Assembly: GCA_002794775.1 (NCBI GenBank)
Contig: NBAY01000026.1
Location: forward strand, 310,001 to 374,000
Origin: Porodaedalea pini
Taxonomy: Eukaryota; Basidiomycota; Agaricomycetes; Hymenochaetales; Hymenochaetaceae
DNA length: 64,000 bases
Direction of reading: 5' to 3'
The translations under genes were made by a program, and so were the position numbers. The notes under the pieces are model-generated. The model was not told where the DNA came from, did no database searches, and was given only the letters and a program-made list of their open reading frames with translations. This document shows, in pieces, positions 53,934-64,000 of the stretch; the first letter of the stretch is position 1, and every line of letters starts with the position of its first letter.

Positions 53934-54148
53934 TCTTAGACGAGCAGAAAAGTGGGACAAAGCTATAGATTAGGGGCGAGAGTGCCCGTCCTTATATACA
54001 GTACAATTGAATAGTTTACTATAAAAGGTATAGTGAGCATATGGTGCATAGTCATATGAGCATATAGTCGGAGTTCTGGAAGTCGGTCATGTGACCAGTG
54101 ACGGATATTTGCTCAGGCAAGTATCCGTCAGTTATTTATAGTTCAACA
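53934..54148 (-). repeat. 5' LTR of Copia C
   Basis: 215 bp, read on the minus strand as the 5' LTR. A TATA-like motif (TATATAAGG) lies ~60 bases from its inner end. Confidence 0.95.
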
Positions 54149-54153
54149 ATTTC

Positions 54154-55311
54154 CTCTTGCTTCCTTTGAGACGCACGAGAATGTGTTACCAACACATGAA
54201 CAGAAAAATATCAACAATGATTTTACTGATTTTTAACGCACACTCTTTGACACTTGCTCAGCTTCATGATGCCCTTATAAAGATGAGTACTTAGATGTGT
54301 GACACACTTCATCCTTCACCCGAAAGACACAATTGAAGCCATCTCACGATGACCGACGTACACCACATTTGAAGATCCCAGGCACGATTTGCTCATCCTC
54401 TAGAGCTGTGCCGATAAGGACAAATACAAAATACAGACCTCAAAGAGATAAAGTCTCGCTATCCCGCCTGTCGCTGCTTTGCCAAGGCCAAAGGAGCATC
54501 TAAGACCTTAGACCTTAGACAAGCCGGACATGGAAACATCAAAGAGAAGGAGAATGCTGCCTGAAGGCCCCTCTGGGAATTTCGGAATGAAGGTCAAACT
54601 CCAGCTTGGCCACCAATCTCACGCAGGGTCCAGCAGGCTAGCTCAGAATCAATGTTGGCGATTTTGCTTTGTACGTTTGCCGCAGCATATAAATGCACGA
54701 TGCACAACTCCAAGCTGACTCTCAATCATAACACAAAGTTGCCGCCGCGAATTCTCGTTCTTGGGCGACGCGGGCTTATGAACCAGTATGGGCACTAAAG
54801 CAGCCATCTTATGAAGAGGAGGCCGAGGAAGATATCATTCATGCGTTAGATTTATACCTGCATGATCTGCAATGAAGCTTCAATAGTATCGAACGGCTGG
54901 CGTCTCGAGGTGTATAAGAATGCTTTTCCAACGAAATTTTTTATTTATCAGTACCGATCTCCACTTTATTCACGATAATATAATCCAAATTGTTCAAAAT
55001 CATCTGTCATCCGGTGCAAGTGATTGAAGTCGAACTTTACTTATGTAACCTTCCTCTCAATAGTACATAATAGATGCACATGTATAGCTTTATTTCTAGG
55101 CCCCTGATATTTCTGAAGACATTCAGGGCTGAAGATTGGTGAAATGGGAACATAACTTTATGACTGCCTACTACAACACCAAGCAATGTTTATCTGAGGG
55201 TTCGAGCCACAGACACCATTTGACTGCCTGCAAGAGCCCCACGTCTGCGATCCTATAGTCACCCCCTCGACATCTCTAGAGAGTGGCCGTTGCTCTTTAA
55301 AAGGCCATTAA
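54154..55311. other. Intergenic, no gene seen
   Basis: A single 62-codon frame (54,530-54,718) without a motif. AT-rich, apparently non-coding. Confidence 0.5.
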
Positions 55312-55639
55312 TCAGAGACATGACCATATACTTACTTCGTTAGGGCAGTCAACATATGCCGCGCTGTTGTCATACATCCCACATAGATCAGCCGGTGTGA
55401 CTTGCTTCCTTACAGATGCAAGTTCTCCGCAGTCATTCGCGACTATGTGTGCGAAAGCCTGATGGATGAAATGACTTAGGGAGATGAACTCTGGCGGAGG
55501 TAAATGGTAACTTTAAACTCACGTAGAATAATCCAACAGCAACTTCTCCGTCCTCACAGACAGCATTTGTCGGGAGGATAAGACTAGACAGCGAGAGTGC
55601 AGCAAGTGAGAGCAACAGTGGATGGTATTCTCCTAGCAT
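55312..55639 (-). CDS. Small secreted Cys-containing protein (predicted)
   Basis: Exon 1 (55,639-55,523) encodes 39 residues: MLGEYHP, then a hydrophobic LLLSLAALSLSSLILP core ending TNA-V, a good signal peptide. A 64-bp GT..AG intron (55,522-55,459) follows. Exon 2 (55,458-55,312) encodes AFAHIVANDCGELASVRKQV, TPADLCGMYDNSAAYVDCPN and a TGA, 87 residues in all. The mature part has five cysteines. Frames join without a shift and a TATATATA tract lies ~30 bases upstream. A donor (GAA/gtaag at 55,335) could lead to a third exon instead of the stop. Not similar to anything I recognise; small secreted proteins of this size are common in basidiomycetes. Confidence 0.5.
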
Positions 55640-56626
55640 CGTATGGACTCCAACCTCTTCCTCTCAAGGCATATATATATACATATACTCGTCATTTTGA
55701 GGTGAGTGACGAAAAAGACTTAACCATACGGAGCTCGCTTTGGCGGTAATTTTGCATGATACTGCTAGACCTTCAAAATTGCGTCTCGGTCAGTTCTCCA
55801 CCAGTTCTCCGTCGAGTAGCGGGATCTTATCGTTTGTCCGTTAACCGCATTTGAGCTCAGCTGACAACTCGGGAATAACAGACAAGTATGTGGCGAGGAG
55901 AAGGTCGGAGTCATCAAACTCTATAGGCGGCGATTATCGTCAAACGCCGGGGAGGCCGGCGTTCTTTTGTGGGGCAATATATCTGAGAAGTTGAAAGTTT
56001 TCTTGCTCTTCAACAATTCTTCATGCGCTTTTTATGAGAGTCAAAGACGATATAAGTAACTGGAGGCCGCTCTCAGCTCCTGTCAAAGCGCATCGTACGA
56101 AAGCTGCGGATTAAAGGTCGAGCTTGTTTGGTTGCGTGAGAGAATTAGAAATGGTTGCATTGGCTATGCAGGAGCCGCTGGTCTTGATGCGAGCCGTGGC
56201 AGCGTTGTACTACGACATACTTGCAGTTTGACAGGTAGAGCGACACGACGTGGAGTGGCACCAAGAATTAAGAGCCATGGAAGACCATAGACCGTCAGGG
56301 GACGAATGCCACAGAAATTTGCTGCAAGAATCGAATGGCGCGCTGTCGTACGGATTTCGAGATCACCCACCAGCATACATGGCGGTCCAGAGAGTCCCTT
56401 ATATTCTTTCGAAATAGTACAGCTTCCCATACATATGTGTGGTATATTTTATCAGTTGTTGTGTTGAACAGCAGGTAGCAAGGGCGTAGAAGTAAAATTG
56501 TACGATAAATTAGGCTGATAGATCCGTGTATCAAGACGTAGAAATGGGCGAAAGAAAGAGAATGCGAGGAAGGTAGAGGACAGAAGAAAGTCTAAGCCAA
56601 GAAAAAGAAGCAGAAACTCACCCCAT
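55640..56626. other. Intergenic, no gene seen
   Basis: Upstream of the small secreted gene and downstream of the Sel1 gene. TATA-like ATATATATATAC at 55,670. Frames of 79-88 codons on the minus strand (56,164-56,534) show no motif. Confidence 0.45.
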
Positions 56627-59223
56627 CTACATGATCACGCAATCCTTATCCTCCGCCTTCGCTCCCTGCACACCCATATCTGCAAAAGTATTATACCGTG
56701 TCCCTCCGGCACTCGGCGTGGGACTCGATGTCTGGTTTGTCTCTGGCGGAGGAGCAGGTGGAGAGGCCGGGCTCGATGCGTGGCTCGGTGGGAGACTTGC
56801 ACTCGCCGGACGCGGAGAACCTTGGTTATACCCTCCCGACACGATGCGACCACCAGCACCCCGACCTGCACTAGGGCGTGGCGATCCCGCGGTACGAGAC
56901 GGCGGAGACGCAGACCCCGATCCTGGATCGACAAGAGAGTAACGCGGACGGTCGCGTAAGTGCTGCATCCGGTCCTGCCCATTCGAGCCCGGACCAGGCG
57001 CACTCGGCATAGGAGATGGGGGTGTCTGATGGCCGTACGGGCGGCTATCCGGTTGTTGCTGAGCCTGCGCTGCGAGAGAGGACTGACGAGGCTGGAAAGA
57101 CTGCTGCGACTGCATTTGCGAGTTCTTCCGGATACCCTCAACGACCCGACCGGCGTCTCTGCCGCCCGCAGGTACCGAAATTGGTGCCCCAGCAGCCGCC
57201 GAGCGCGCCTTCGCCTGTGTTCTCTTCCGCACCAGTTTGTTCTCCGTAAGTGCATCGTGCTCCTGTCGCGTTAGTGCCTGGGCACTTTCCTTCTTCAGTG
57301 CCGTGATGCGCTGTGCTGCGTCGCTGTTCCCGTGGCTCGCCGCGAGCTCATACCATCCGAGAGCGCGTTGAATGTCAGGTGCGGGCACGCCGACGCCAAC
57401 TTCCCAGTAGTATCCCATCGCGAACTCCGCAGTCGGCAGACCCTTTCTCGCAGCTTTCTCTCCAAATGTGAAACATAATTTTTCATCTTTCTGGAAACCC
57501 CCTTCTGCATCGCCAGCACCAGCGTCCGCTCCTCCAGAGCCATCGGAACCGCAAAGGAACCAACGGCTCAGAGCCAAATCTGCCTCGGCCTCGCCGGATT
57601 GACTTGCCAACGAGTAATACTGCACACTGAGCAGCGCGTCAAAAGTGAATGGCGGTTCTGCAAACTCATAAGCGTGTCCAAGCTTATACTGAGCCTGCGA
57701 GACAAGCCAAGTCAAATGAAAAGATCCATCACGCAACCAAAGCTAAAGCACTCACTGGTGTAAAGTGGAGGAACGCCGCACGCTCAAGATGTTTGCGAGC
57801 CTCGAGTGGGGCGCTCGAGCCTGGCGGGATCAACGGAGCGATGAGTTGAGGGGGGATCGGAGTAGTAAGCGGGAGGGAAGACGAAGAAAGGTCGCCGAGA
57901 AGAAGTAGCGCATAAACGTACGCCGGCTGCGGGACGCTGATGCTCGCAAGCGTCGCCGCTCTTTGCAACATCGGGAGCGCCTTCGTCAGATCCTGCGGCA
58001 GCCCGATCTGCCCCAACAAATTCCCCATGCCCAATCTATACAAACAACTTTCATCTCCCGCTCTCGCTCCCCGATCAAAGCAATCAACCGCACGCGCCGC
58101 ATCACCGAACGATTCGTAATCCCTCCCGAGCCTGAACCAAGAAGCAGGCGAGTGTCCCGAGCGCGCAGCAGCTTCAAATTCGCGGAACGCTGTGCGCTGA
58201 TTCTGTGGGAGATACGAGGGGAAGGCGCCAGAAGCGGTGAGAGCAGCACGCATATGCAGCGCCTCAGCGAGCGGTGCAGATAGCTTCTGACCTTGCGATG
58301 GAACGCCAGGGGCTAGGGTGACGAGGAGTGGTAAGGCAGTGTCGGCAACAAGCCGCTGTAGGACAGGATCGGTGATGAGAGCGGGTCCCGAAGACGGATC
58401 AATGCTCGTAGGCGATCTGTTGCTTGTCGAGGCCGTCGAGCGATTCACGAGCAGGAAGACGTCGCGTATCCATGCTACTTTGCTGTTTAAGTCTGCATTC
58501 GGTGCCTGTATGGCAGGGAGCGCAGCTTGTAGTGAAGAAATTGTGGGAAGTGTTGCCGTGAGACTCGGCGGTCCTGATGACACACGTGAAGATGTAGCTG
58601 GCGGATGCGCGTACTGAGGAAGGGACTGATCTGACGGACCGTAGTTCTGAGGAGGGCCAGACGTGCTGAGCGCTCTCGCCCTAGATGCTCCCTCTCCCAT
58701 CTGCGGAACGGGTAAGGCAGGAGACATGCCGCTCACCGCCCTCTGCCTCTGCGGATACGGTCCATTGAGAGACAGACCGCCCATAGAAGCTGAGAGTCCG
58801 CCATCATCCGCCTGGATCTGCGGCATCGGAAGCATAGGCATCCCCGAACCAGATAGCGGAGGTGAGCCGTAAAATGGAGCTGGTGCTCCAGGGAAAGCGA
58901 ACCCGGGCGTCTGGTTGACGCCCATGTTACCTCCTGGAGGTGGTTGCGGAGTCGAGAGACGGGGGCCGGTGTACGCAATTTGCTCGTCGAGAGTACGTGC
59001 CATCTGAGTGCCATCTTAGCTGCCATCTGAATGAAATAAGGAAGCTACGCACGTGGGCAGGAAGGTCTGGATTTAGACGTTGCGGGCGCGGAGCTGCAAG
59101 AGGCTCTTCACTATGATAGCCAGGCGGTAGAGGCGGCACCGGCGGAGGCAGCGAGCTCTCTCTGCTGCTTCTAGAGTATGGTCTTGCTGGAACGGGCGGA
59201 GTAGAGTAGTTGACTGTCTCCAT
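56627..59223 (-). CDS. Sel1-repeat protein, Skt5/Chs4-like chitin synthase activator
   Basis: Three exons (59,223-59,053; 59,003-57,756; 57,694-56,627) join in frame to 828 residues. The N terminus is Pro/Ser-rich and disordered (VPARPYSRSSRESSLPPPVP). Residues ~235-560 hold Sel1-type helical repeats: RTAFREFEAAARSGHSPASW, YESFGDAARAVDCFDRGARA, ESCLYRLGMGNLLG, QDLTKALPMLQRAA, HLERAAFLHFTPAQYKLGHA, PTAEFAMGYYWEVGVGVP and GWYELAASHGNSDAAQR. The tail is Pro/Ser/Gly-rich and ends DKDCVIM: CVIM is a CAAX box. Yeast Skt5/Chs4 also carries Sel1 repeats and a C-terminal CAAX box and tethers chitin synthase III at the membrane. Introns are 49 and 61 bp. Intact. Confidence 0.9.
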
Positions 59224-59416
59224 TGAGTGAGCTGTAGTTCAACTTGAAGTACACGTCGACTCCTTATGGCATTCGCGTCACGTGTGCATATGCTGTGCAC
59301 GCATCAAGGAATAACATTATGTCATCGCCTGAAACCCGTTGTGGGCCGATTTAGTTTCGACATGCACAGCGCTCGCTTCTGCGAATATGTACAGCAGCTT
59401 TATTATGGTGACATAT

Positions 59417-61139
59417 CTAGAGAGCCCCTTCAACTCCCTCTCCAATTACAGTTTCAGTACCAGCACCCCCTGTACCCGTCTCTGGAGCCCTGCTTGCTGC
59501 ATAAAACGTCGACAACTCGATATCTTCTGTATCGCCAGGTGCTCTGCTCTTCCTAGTATCGTTTACTGACTGCGAGAATGATTCCCGAAGGCGAAGCGCA
59601 ATGCGGCTTCCGAGGATACAATAGCATGCTTTGAATACAGGTGGGACCATTGCCAGGAGTATCTCCCTGCGAGGATCAAGAGTAATCGAGAAAGTAAGCG
59701 CGAGGATACTGATGGCTAGCCGCATACAAAATTAGCTCTCGAGCGCTGGAAGCAGCCCAACGCGACGTACCAAGAATGATGCAGTAATATGCAAACCCAT
59801 CCACAACGAGTACTCTAAGAAGAGGCGTCTGCTCGTGCTTGGCTTGAATTTCCAACTTGATTTAGACGAGGGTGTCTATCCACGAATCCAGAACTCACCC
59901 ATTTTCAGAGCACGCACAAGTGTCAAGCTGAAGATAGCGAAGTCGAAGACCATTGTGGCTCCCCACCCAGCCGTAGAGGATTTCAGGTTGAAGGTCGTCA
60001 AATTAGCAAAACAACCGAACACGGGTGTCAGCTGCACATCAGCAGAGACTTGAGACGGGGCTTCAGATTGACTCGTCTTATCAATCATATATGCCGAAAG
60101 ATCATCTTACAGTGGAGTTCATTCTTAGATATATTCGCCAATAATCCCACAAGTGCAATGTCCGTAGCCTAGGAGAACATCAATATCATTTACTGGAAGG
60201 GCGAATAAATTCGTACCAATGCAGAGAACGTCAGCAGATACAATACTAGGCGCTTCTCATTCCATAATGCAATTGTTCGCATCACGATAACAACTGGAGA
60301 AGTAACTTATCAGTATGGTTAAGCATTATTAAGAGACCATTTGAGCAATTTGCAAAGGAATTAGAAAAAGTAAAACACCCCTGTAACAGGGAAAGATATG
60401 AATGTATGTCAAGTAGGACGCAGAAGTATGCATACCAGCTAGTCAAATTGTCTTCCATCCTGCAGCTTACGATCATGACTTGTCAAATATTTTGCATACA
60501 GTTCGCTTGGAACACTCACAACTGAAAACGAAGATGTCAGCTATGTGTGACAGAAGTTGATACGCAAGAATTCACCGATACAGGAAGAGAAAGATCCATA
60601 GAGACTAAGAGTTATCAGTGCTCTTGTAGTATATCGCATGCTTATATTCTTAATGCCACGTACCAACAAGGTACATCACAGATTCGATGATAACAGGCCA
60701 TCTTGTGAGGAGAAAGAGCACCTTTCCTCTTGACCACCTTGATCCCCATATTATACCCACCTGCAGCAAGGAGGCGCATAAGGAGAATAGACAGATAGTA
60801 AATCTACAATGTCTTGCCTCTCTTATGGATAGTTAAATAGCCCATCCAAGCAAGAGTAAATGGTCAGAGACTTACTGCGGGAAGGTCAACATATTGTCAT
60901 ATAACATGACAGAGAGCGCTGCAGCTTCCACCCTCATATAAGCAGCGGACAGGAGTGAATGGGAGTGAATAGTGCATACTTTGAACGTACTGAGGGTTCA
61001 ACACTTGCTCGAGTTAGCTATAGCACAGAGGGATCGAGTGTAGCTAACATGCCTTCGTTACCTGGCGGTCAGCGACTACCTGTTTGAAAAGCGAGATGGC
61101 GTCAGAAAGGGACGTGCCCGCAGGAATCAAGTTTGACAT
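59417..61139 (-). CDS. DUF6533-type multi-pass membrane protein
   Basis: Several small exons on the minus strand starting MSNLIPAGTSLSDAISLFKQ. Then AAALSVMLYDNMLTFPQ, intron, IIWGSRWSRGKVLFLLTRWP with IIESVMYLV: this is the DUF6533 signature (LYD..LT.P...W...W..GK.LFLL.R). Later pieces: VVIVMRTIALWNEKRLVLYL, LTFSALATDIALVGLLANI, TPVFGCFANLTTF, GATMVFDFAIFSLTLVRALK, MGLHITASF and ILALTFSITLDPR, giving about six or seven hydrophobic segments, then a hydrophilic tail ending at 59,417. This family is greatly expanded in Agaricomycetes; function unknown. Exact splice sites for all exons were not fixed, so a broken exon cannot be excluded. It lies tail-to-head upstream of the Sel1 gene. Confidence 0.75.
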
Positions 61140-61780
61140 CGTAGCTAGAGGTGAAGATGCGGCGCTCGAATCTCAAAGAATTTTATGGCGCTAAATCATG
61201 CCAAGGCTCCTCCCTTGCTCACGATCCTTATCGGATCATTGTTGAATCTTTTGGAACCGCTTTGAATGCTGGACGCGTATTTTGAAAACAGAATTCCACA
61301 AGTTTCAGCAAGAAGGAGATGCAACGATCCGCTTTTGTACAAGCTTTCAGAGAAGTTGTTGTGAAGACTGTAAAGATATAAGTCAAAAGCCCCATTCACG
61401 CTTTCTCCACGCTACGGCTAATCACATTGTCAACGAAGTTCTCGAGAGCTCAACGTACCTCACCTTTTCCGATGCTTCATCCGAGACCATGTACGAACCA
61501 TCGTTCACAACTTCTCTTCCGGCAATAGAACTGCTTCGACGCTCGCGTGGGAGTACCTCCAGGTACGAACAAGAGACAAGTAACTATAGCACCTAAAGGA
61601 AGCATGTAGTTGAGGAAAATACCGACCACGAGGCAAACCACCGCATCCGAACGTATAAAGCATCTCAGCTAGAGACTCTAACTACAGTTCTTGAAGACGC
61701 GGCAGAGATAGCTTGAGAGCGAAAGATCCTGAAGTCTCCGAGCTTGTGGTAAAATTGCAATCAGCCGCATGCTACGGCTA
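61140..61780. other. Intergenic, no gene recognised
   Basis: A 104-codon plus-strand frame (61,282-61,596) has no motif I know. Probably promoter and spacer of the DUF6533 gene. Confidence 0.4.
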
Positions 61781-61783
61781 TTA

Positions 61784-62632
61784 CAGCCATTTTCAAAAGT
61801 CCTGCGACACGTGCATGTCACGTGAAGTGAGCCGCGTCAGAGCCAAAGTGTCGAAGAATTAGAATGAATGCCTATTTTCTCTGTGAATTCTGCACAGTAC
61901 CTGCTCATTAAGTACTCAAAAAAAAGGCATGGTTCTCAGGAGAAGAAATATGTAAAATATGGAGCAATAAATTGACTGTGTAGGTGGGTGGAGATCAAAC
62001 AAGTGCAGCTGGTCTGTTCTCTCACCCATTTCCACTGAGATTCAAAAATTATGGCTCCCCTACATCTAACTATAAAATTCTTTCCTGTATCTGTAAATTA
62101 AGTATATGACTATACCAACATCTCCTGCAAGTTTGAAGCCAATCAATTCAGTATTCATGGTCCAGCAGCAAGATTTGTGTTCTACTCTGCAAGACCTGTT
62201 GTGAGAAAAGGAGGGTGGAAAGAGCTTGAAGTGGAACACAAATCTTGCTGCTGGACCATGAATACTGAATTGATTGGCTTCAAACTTTCAGGAGATGTTG
62301 GTATAGTCATATACTTAATTTACAGATACAGGAAAGAATTTTATAGTTAGATGTAGGGGAGCCATAATTTTTGAATCTCAGTGGAAATGGGTGAGAGAAC
62401 AGACCAGCTGCACTTGTTTGATCTCCACCCACCTACACAGTCAATTTATTGCTCCATATTTTACATATTTCTTCTCCTGAGAACCATGCCTTTTTTTTGA
62501 GTACTTAATGAGCAGGTACTGTGCAGAATTCACAGAGAAAATAGGCATTCATTCTAATTTTTCGACACTTTGGCTCTGACGCGGCTCACTTCACGTGACA
62601 TGCACGTGTCGCAGGACTTATGAAAATGGCTG
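61784..62632. mobile_element. Foldback Tc1/mariner-type element, copy 2
   Basis: Same ~850-bp palindrome as 48,179-49,028, with CAGCC...GGCTG ends and TA on both sides. The central loop is reverse-complemented relative to copy 1 (TGCAAGACCTGTTGTGAGAA here on the plus strand). Few substitutions separate the copies (for example GACTGTGTAGGTGGG against GATTGTATAGGCGAG in the arms), and these are mirrored in both arms of each copy. Confidence 0.9.
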
Positions 62633-63787
62633 TAACAAGCCAACCTATTCGCATGACGCTCAGTGCATGATTGAGTGAAAGGACAAAGTCACACACCTTC
62701 AAGGAATAACCGCTTAAGTCATGGCAAACACACGTTTTTCAAGGAAAGATGCAGTCGCATCTGAGCTCCGTACGCTTACATTCCGTGCACGAGCATAGCC
62801 GCCTCGAGCATCAGCTATCCTCGGCTCTTCCAGTGTCCCAATTTCCTGTCTGCTTTTCCTTCACCACACCTATCCAATTTAAAGCCGTCGGATTCAAACT
62901 CGGTCCCTGCGTTGGCGTTGGTTGCGAATTCGCAGCGTCTGGTCTGGTCTGGTTTTATGCTGATTTTGAGTATCGCCTATTGTCATTCGTCGCGGGACCA
63001 GGGTAAGCACGGTGGAAGTCGAAACTCAGGCTGAAGAGAAGCTGGCCACGGCGACTAATGTTATGATGAATGCTTTGCGCGGCGTTGATCTGCTTGACGG
63101 GCGATCTTTCCATGCAAATTCCACTTTGCAAGAATGACGCTCGAGACGCCGCCCGCATCTTCTGCATCGGCATTTACGTTCGAGTGCTAGAAAACAGTGA
63201 TCGGAAGGCACACTACATCGATGTGCTCAGGAATCAGGCTTTTGAGTGTGTCGAAGAGCAAGGAGGTAGGTATATCCGAAAGAGAAGCGTCCGTGACTGG
63301 TTGGCGAATGTGTTTTACGCATCATCGCACCTCTAAATCACGCTGCTCTTCTCCCTTTCTATCGCTTGAGGTCTTTCAAGCTGTAATTGGCATATCGTAC
63401 TGCGTAGACGGCAGCAGATTCAAGAGAGCCGCCACTAGCGCCCTAATCAATGTTCACGTGACTTGACCGGATCAAACCTTTTTCTCGCCTGATATTTCGC
63501 GATCTGCGGAAGAACAGATCGAACGGCTCAGCTCGTTCAAGATATTCGCGTCTCTTCTAGCTAGTTTCTTGTACTAACGTCAGATTACTTGCTCTCCAGC
63601 TAAATGTCTACAGTAACAATGAGTCCAAGTCCAATATAAGCAGGAACTTGTGATCATATAAAGCGACTTATTCCGGTCCGGGTGCTTCAGGAATCGAGTT
63701 GCTTCTCTCACAGTCTCAGACTACAAAGTCACCTGCTGCTATATGAAAGTTACATTCAATCAGCATCCATTTCCATCGATTCCAGCT
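62633..63787. other. Intergenic, no gene recognised
   Basis: Frames of 60-89 codons on both strands (62,749-63,466) show no motif. The last ~150 bases before 63,788 are the likely promoter and 5' leader of the dehydrogenase. Confidence 0.4.
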
Positions 63788-64000
63788 ATGGCGGAAAAAT
63801 TGGCGATACCAACCTCGATGAAAGGTCTGTCTGCTCATTTTAGTTTAGTTTCTTCAGGCTCTCGATATCATTGCTCCTTCATAGGCGTATACCTCCCTGG
63901 AGATCGTCAGTGCGAAGTGCGAGAGTCAAGTGTCCCTCACCCAGGACCAGGACAGGTTCTCGTACAGACACGAGCGTCAGCACTCTGTGGCTCCGACCTT
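63788..64000 (+). CDS. Zinc-type alcohol dehydrogenase (MDR), 5' end, cut by the window
   Basis: Exon 1 (63,788-63,824) encodes MAEKLAIPTSMK plus one base. A 60-bp intron (63,825-63,884; gtctgt...atag) follows. Exon 2 reads VYLPGDRQCEVRESSVPHPG, then PGQVLVQTRASALCGSDL at the window edge. CGSDL holds the first catalytic-zinc Cys of the GroES-like domain in medium-chain dehydrogenases. Substrate and cofactor cannot be told from 50 residues. The donor GTCTGT is not the commonest form, so the first exon could differ. Confidence 0.8.
   Translation, partial: MAEKLAIPTSMKGLSAHFSLVSSGSRYHCSFIGVYLPGDRQCEVRESSVPHPGPGQVLVQTRASALCGSDL

Larger units (their letters stand above)
49070..54148 (-). mobile_element. 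Copia-type LTR retrotransposon C (young, nearly intact)
   Basis: A 5,079-bp element with 215-bp LTRs (49,070-49,284 and 53,934-54,148) that look identical, and a perfect 5-bp target duplication ATTTC (49,065-49,069; 54,149-54,153). The primer site GGTTATGAGCC (53,933-53,923 on the minus strand) follows the 5' LTR. The frames cover gag-protease (730 codons) and integrase-RT-RNase H (814 codons). Identical LTRs imply recent insertion. It differs from Copia A in LTR and gag sequence. Confidence 0.95.

Noticed and set aside
61282..61596. A 104-codon plus-strand open frame
   Set aside because: No motif, signal peptide or intron evidence; likely chance in the DUF6533 upstream region.

Overview
The window looks like a basidiomycete (Agaricomycete-type) nuclear chromosome. 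The intact genes are split by short GT..AG introns, mostly 49-150 bp. The gene families fit that group: a DUF6533 multi-pass membrane protein, a basidiomycete-style F-box/LRR protein, a multi-exon ammonium permease and a Sel1/Skt5-like chitin-synthase activator. There is also a rich mix of Copia and Gypsy retroelements. All calls come from reading the sequence and remembered family features; no database was searched.

The window has two halves. Positions 1 to about 42,300 are a rearranged, repeat-dense accessory landscape. It holds broken, intron-containing pieces of ordinary host genes: RPB1 (three pieces), NOT1 (an N-terminal and a C-terminal piece), PRP8, eIF4G (two), prolyl-tRNA synthetase (three), a BTB-domain protein (four), an F-box protein, DHODH and a serine carboxypeptidase. 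Many pieces are joined to pieces of other genes. They lie among a decayed Copia element (2,090-7,995), a second Copia fragment (about 14,200-14,940), a decayed chromodomain Gypsy element (18,607-21,021) split by a younger solo LTR, TIR MITEs, a recurring ~370-bp repeat and minisatellites. The clearest unit is a 5.05-kb element (35,923-40,973) with ~29-bp terminal inverted repeats. It sits inside the carboxypeptidase gene and carries eIF4G and prolyl-tRNA synthetase fragments but no transposase, so it looks like a gene-capturing (Pack-type) DNA transposon.

Positions 43,780-64,000 are mostly ordinary host sequence. They contain an apparently intact ammonium transporter (43,782-45,764, minus), a small secreted Cys-containing protein (55,312-55,639, minus), a Skt5/Chs4-like Sel1 protein ending in a CAAX box (56,627-59,223, minus), a DUF6533 membrane protein (59,417-61,139, minus) and the start of a zinc-type alcohol dehydrogenase (from 63,788, plus, running off the edge). 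This half is invaded by a young Copia element (49,070-54,148) with apparently identical LTRs and a 5-bp target duplication, and by two copies of an ~850-bp, almost perfectly palindromic, Tc1/mariner-type foldback element.

The intact genes are not an evident pathway cluster. The interest lies in the left half, where fragments of several essential expression genes have been copied at DNA level, joined and left to decay. Premature stops in the retroelements, and in at least one gene fragment, are nearly all explained by C-to-T or G-to-A changes.
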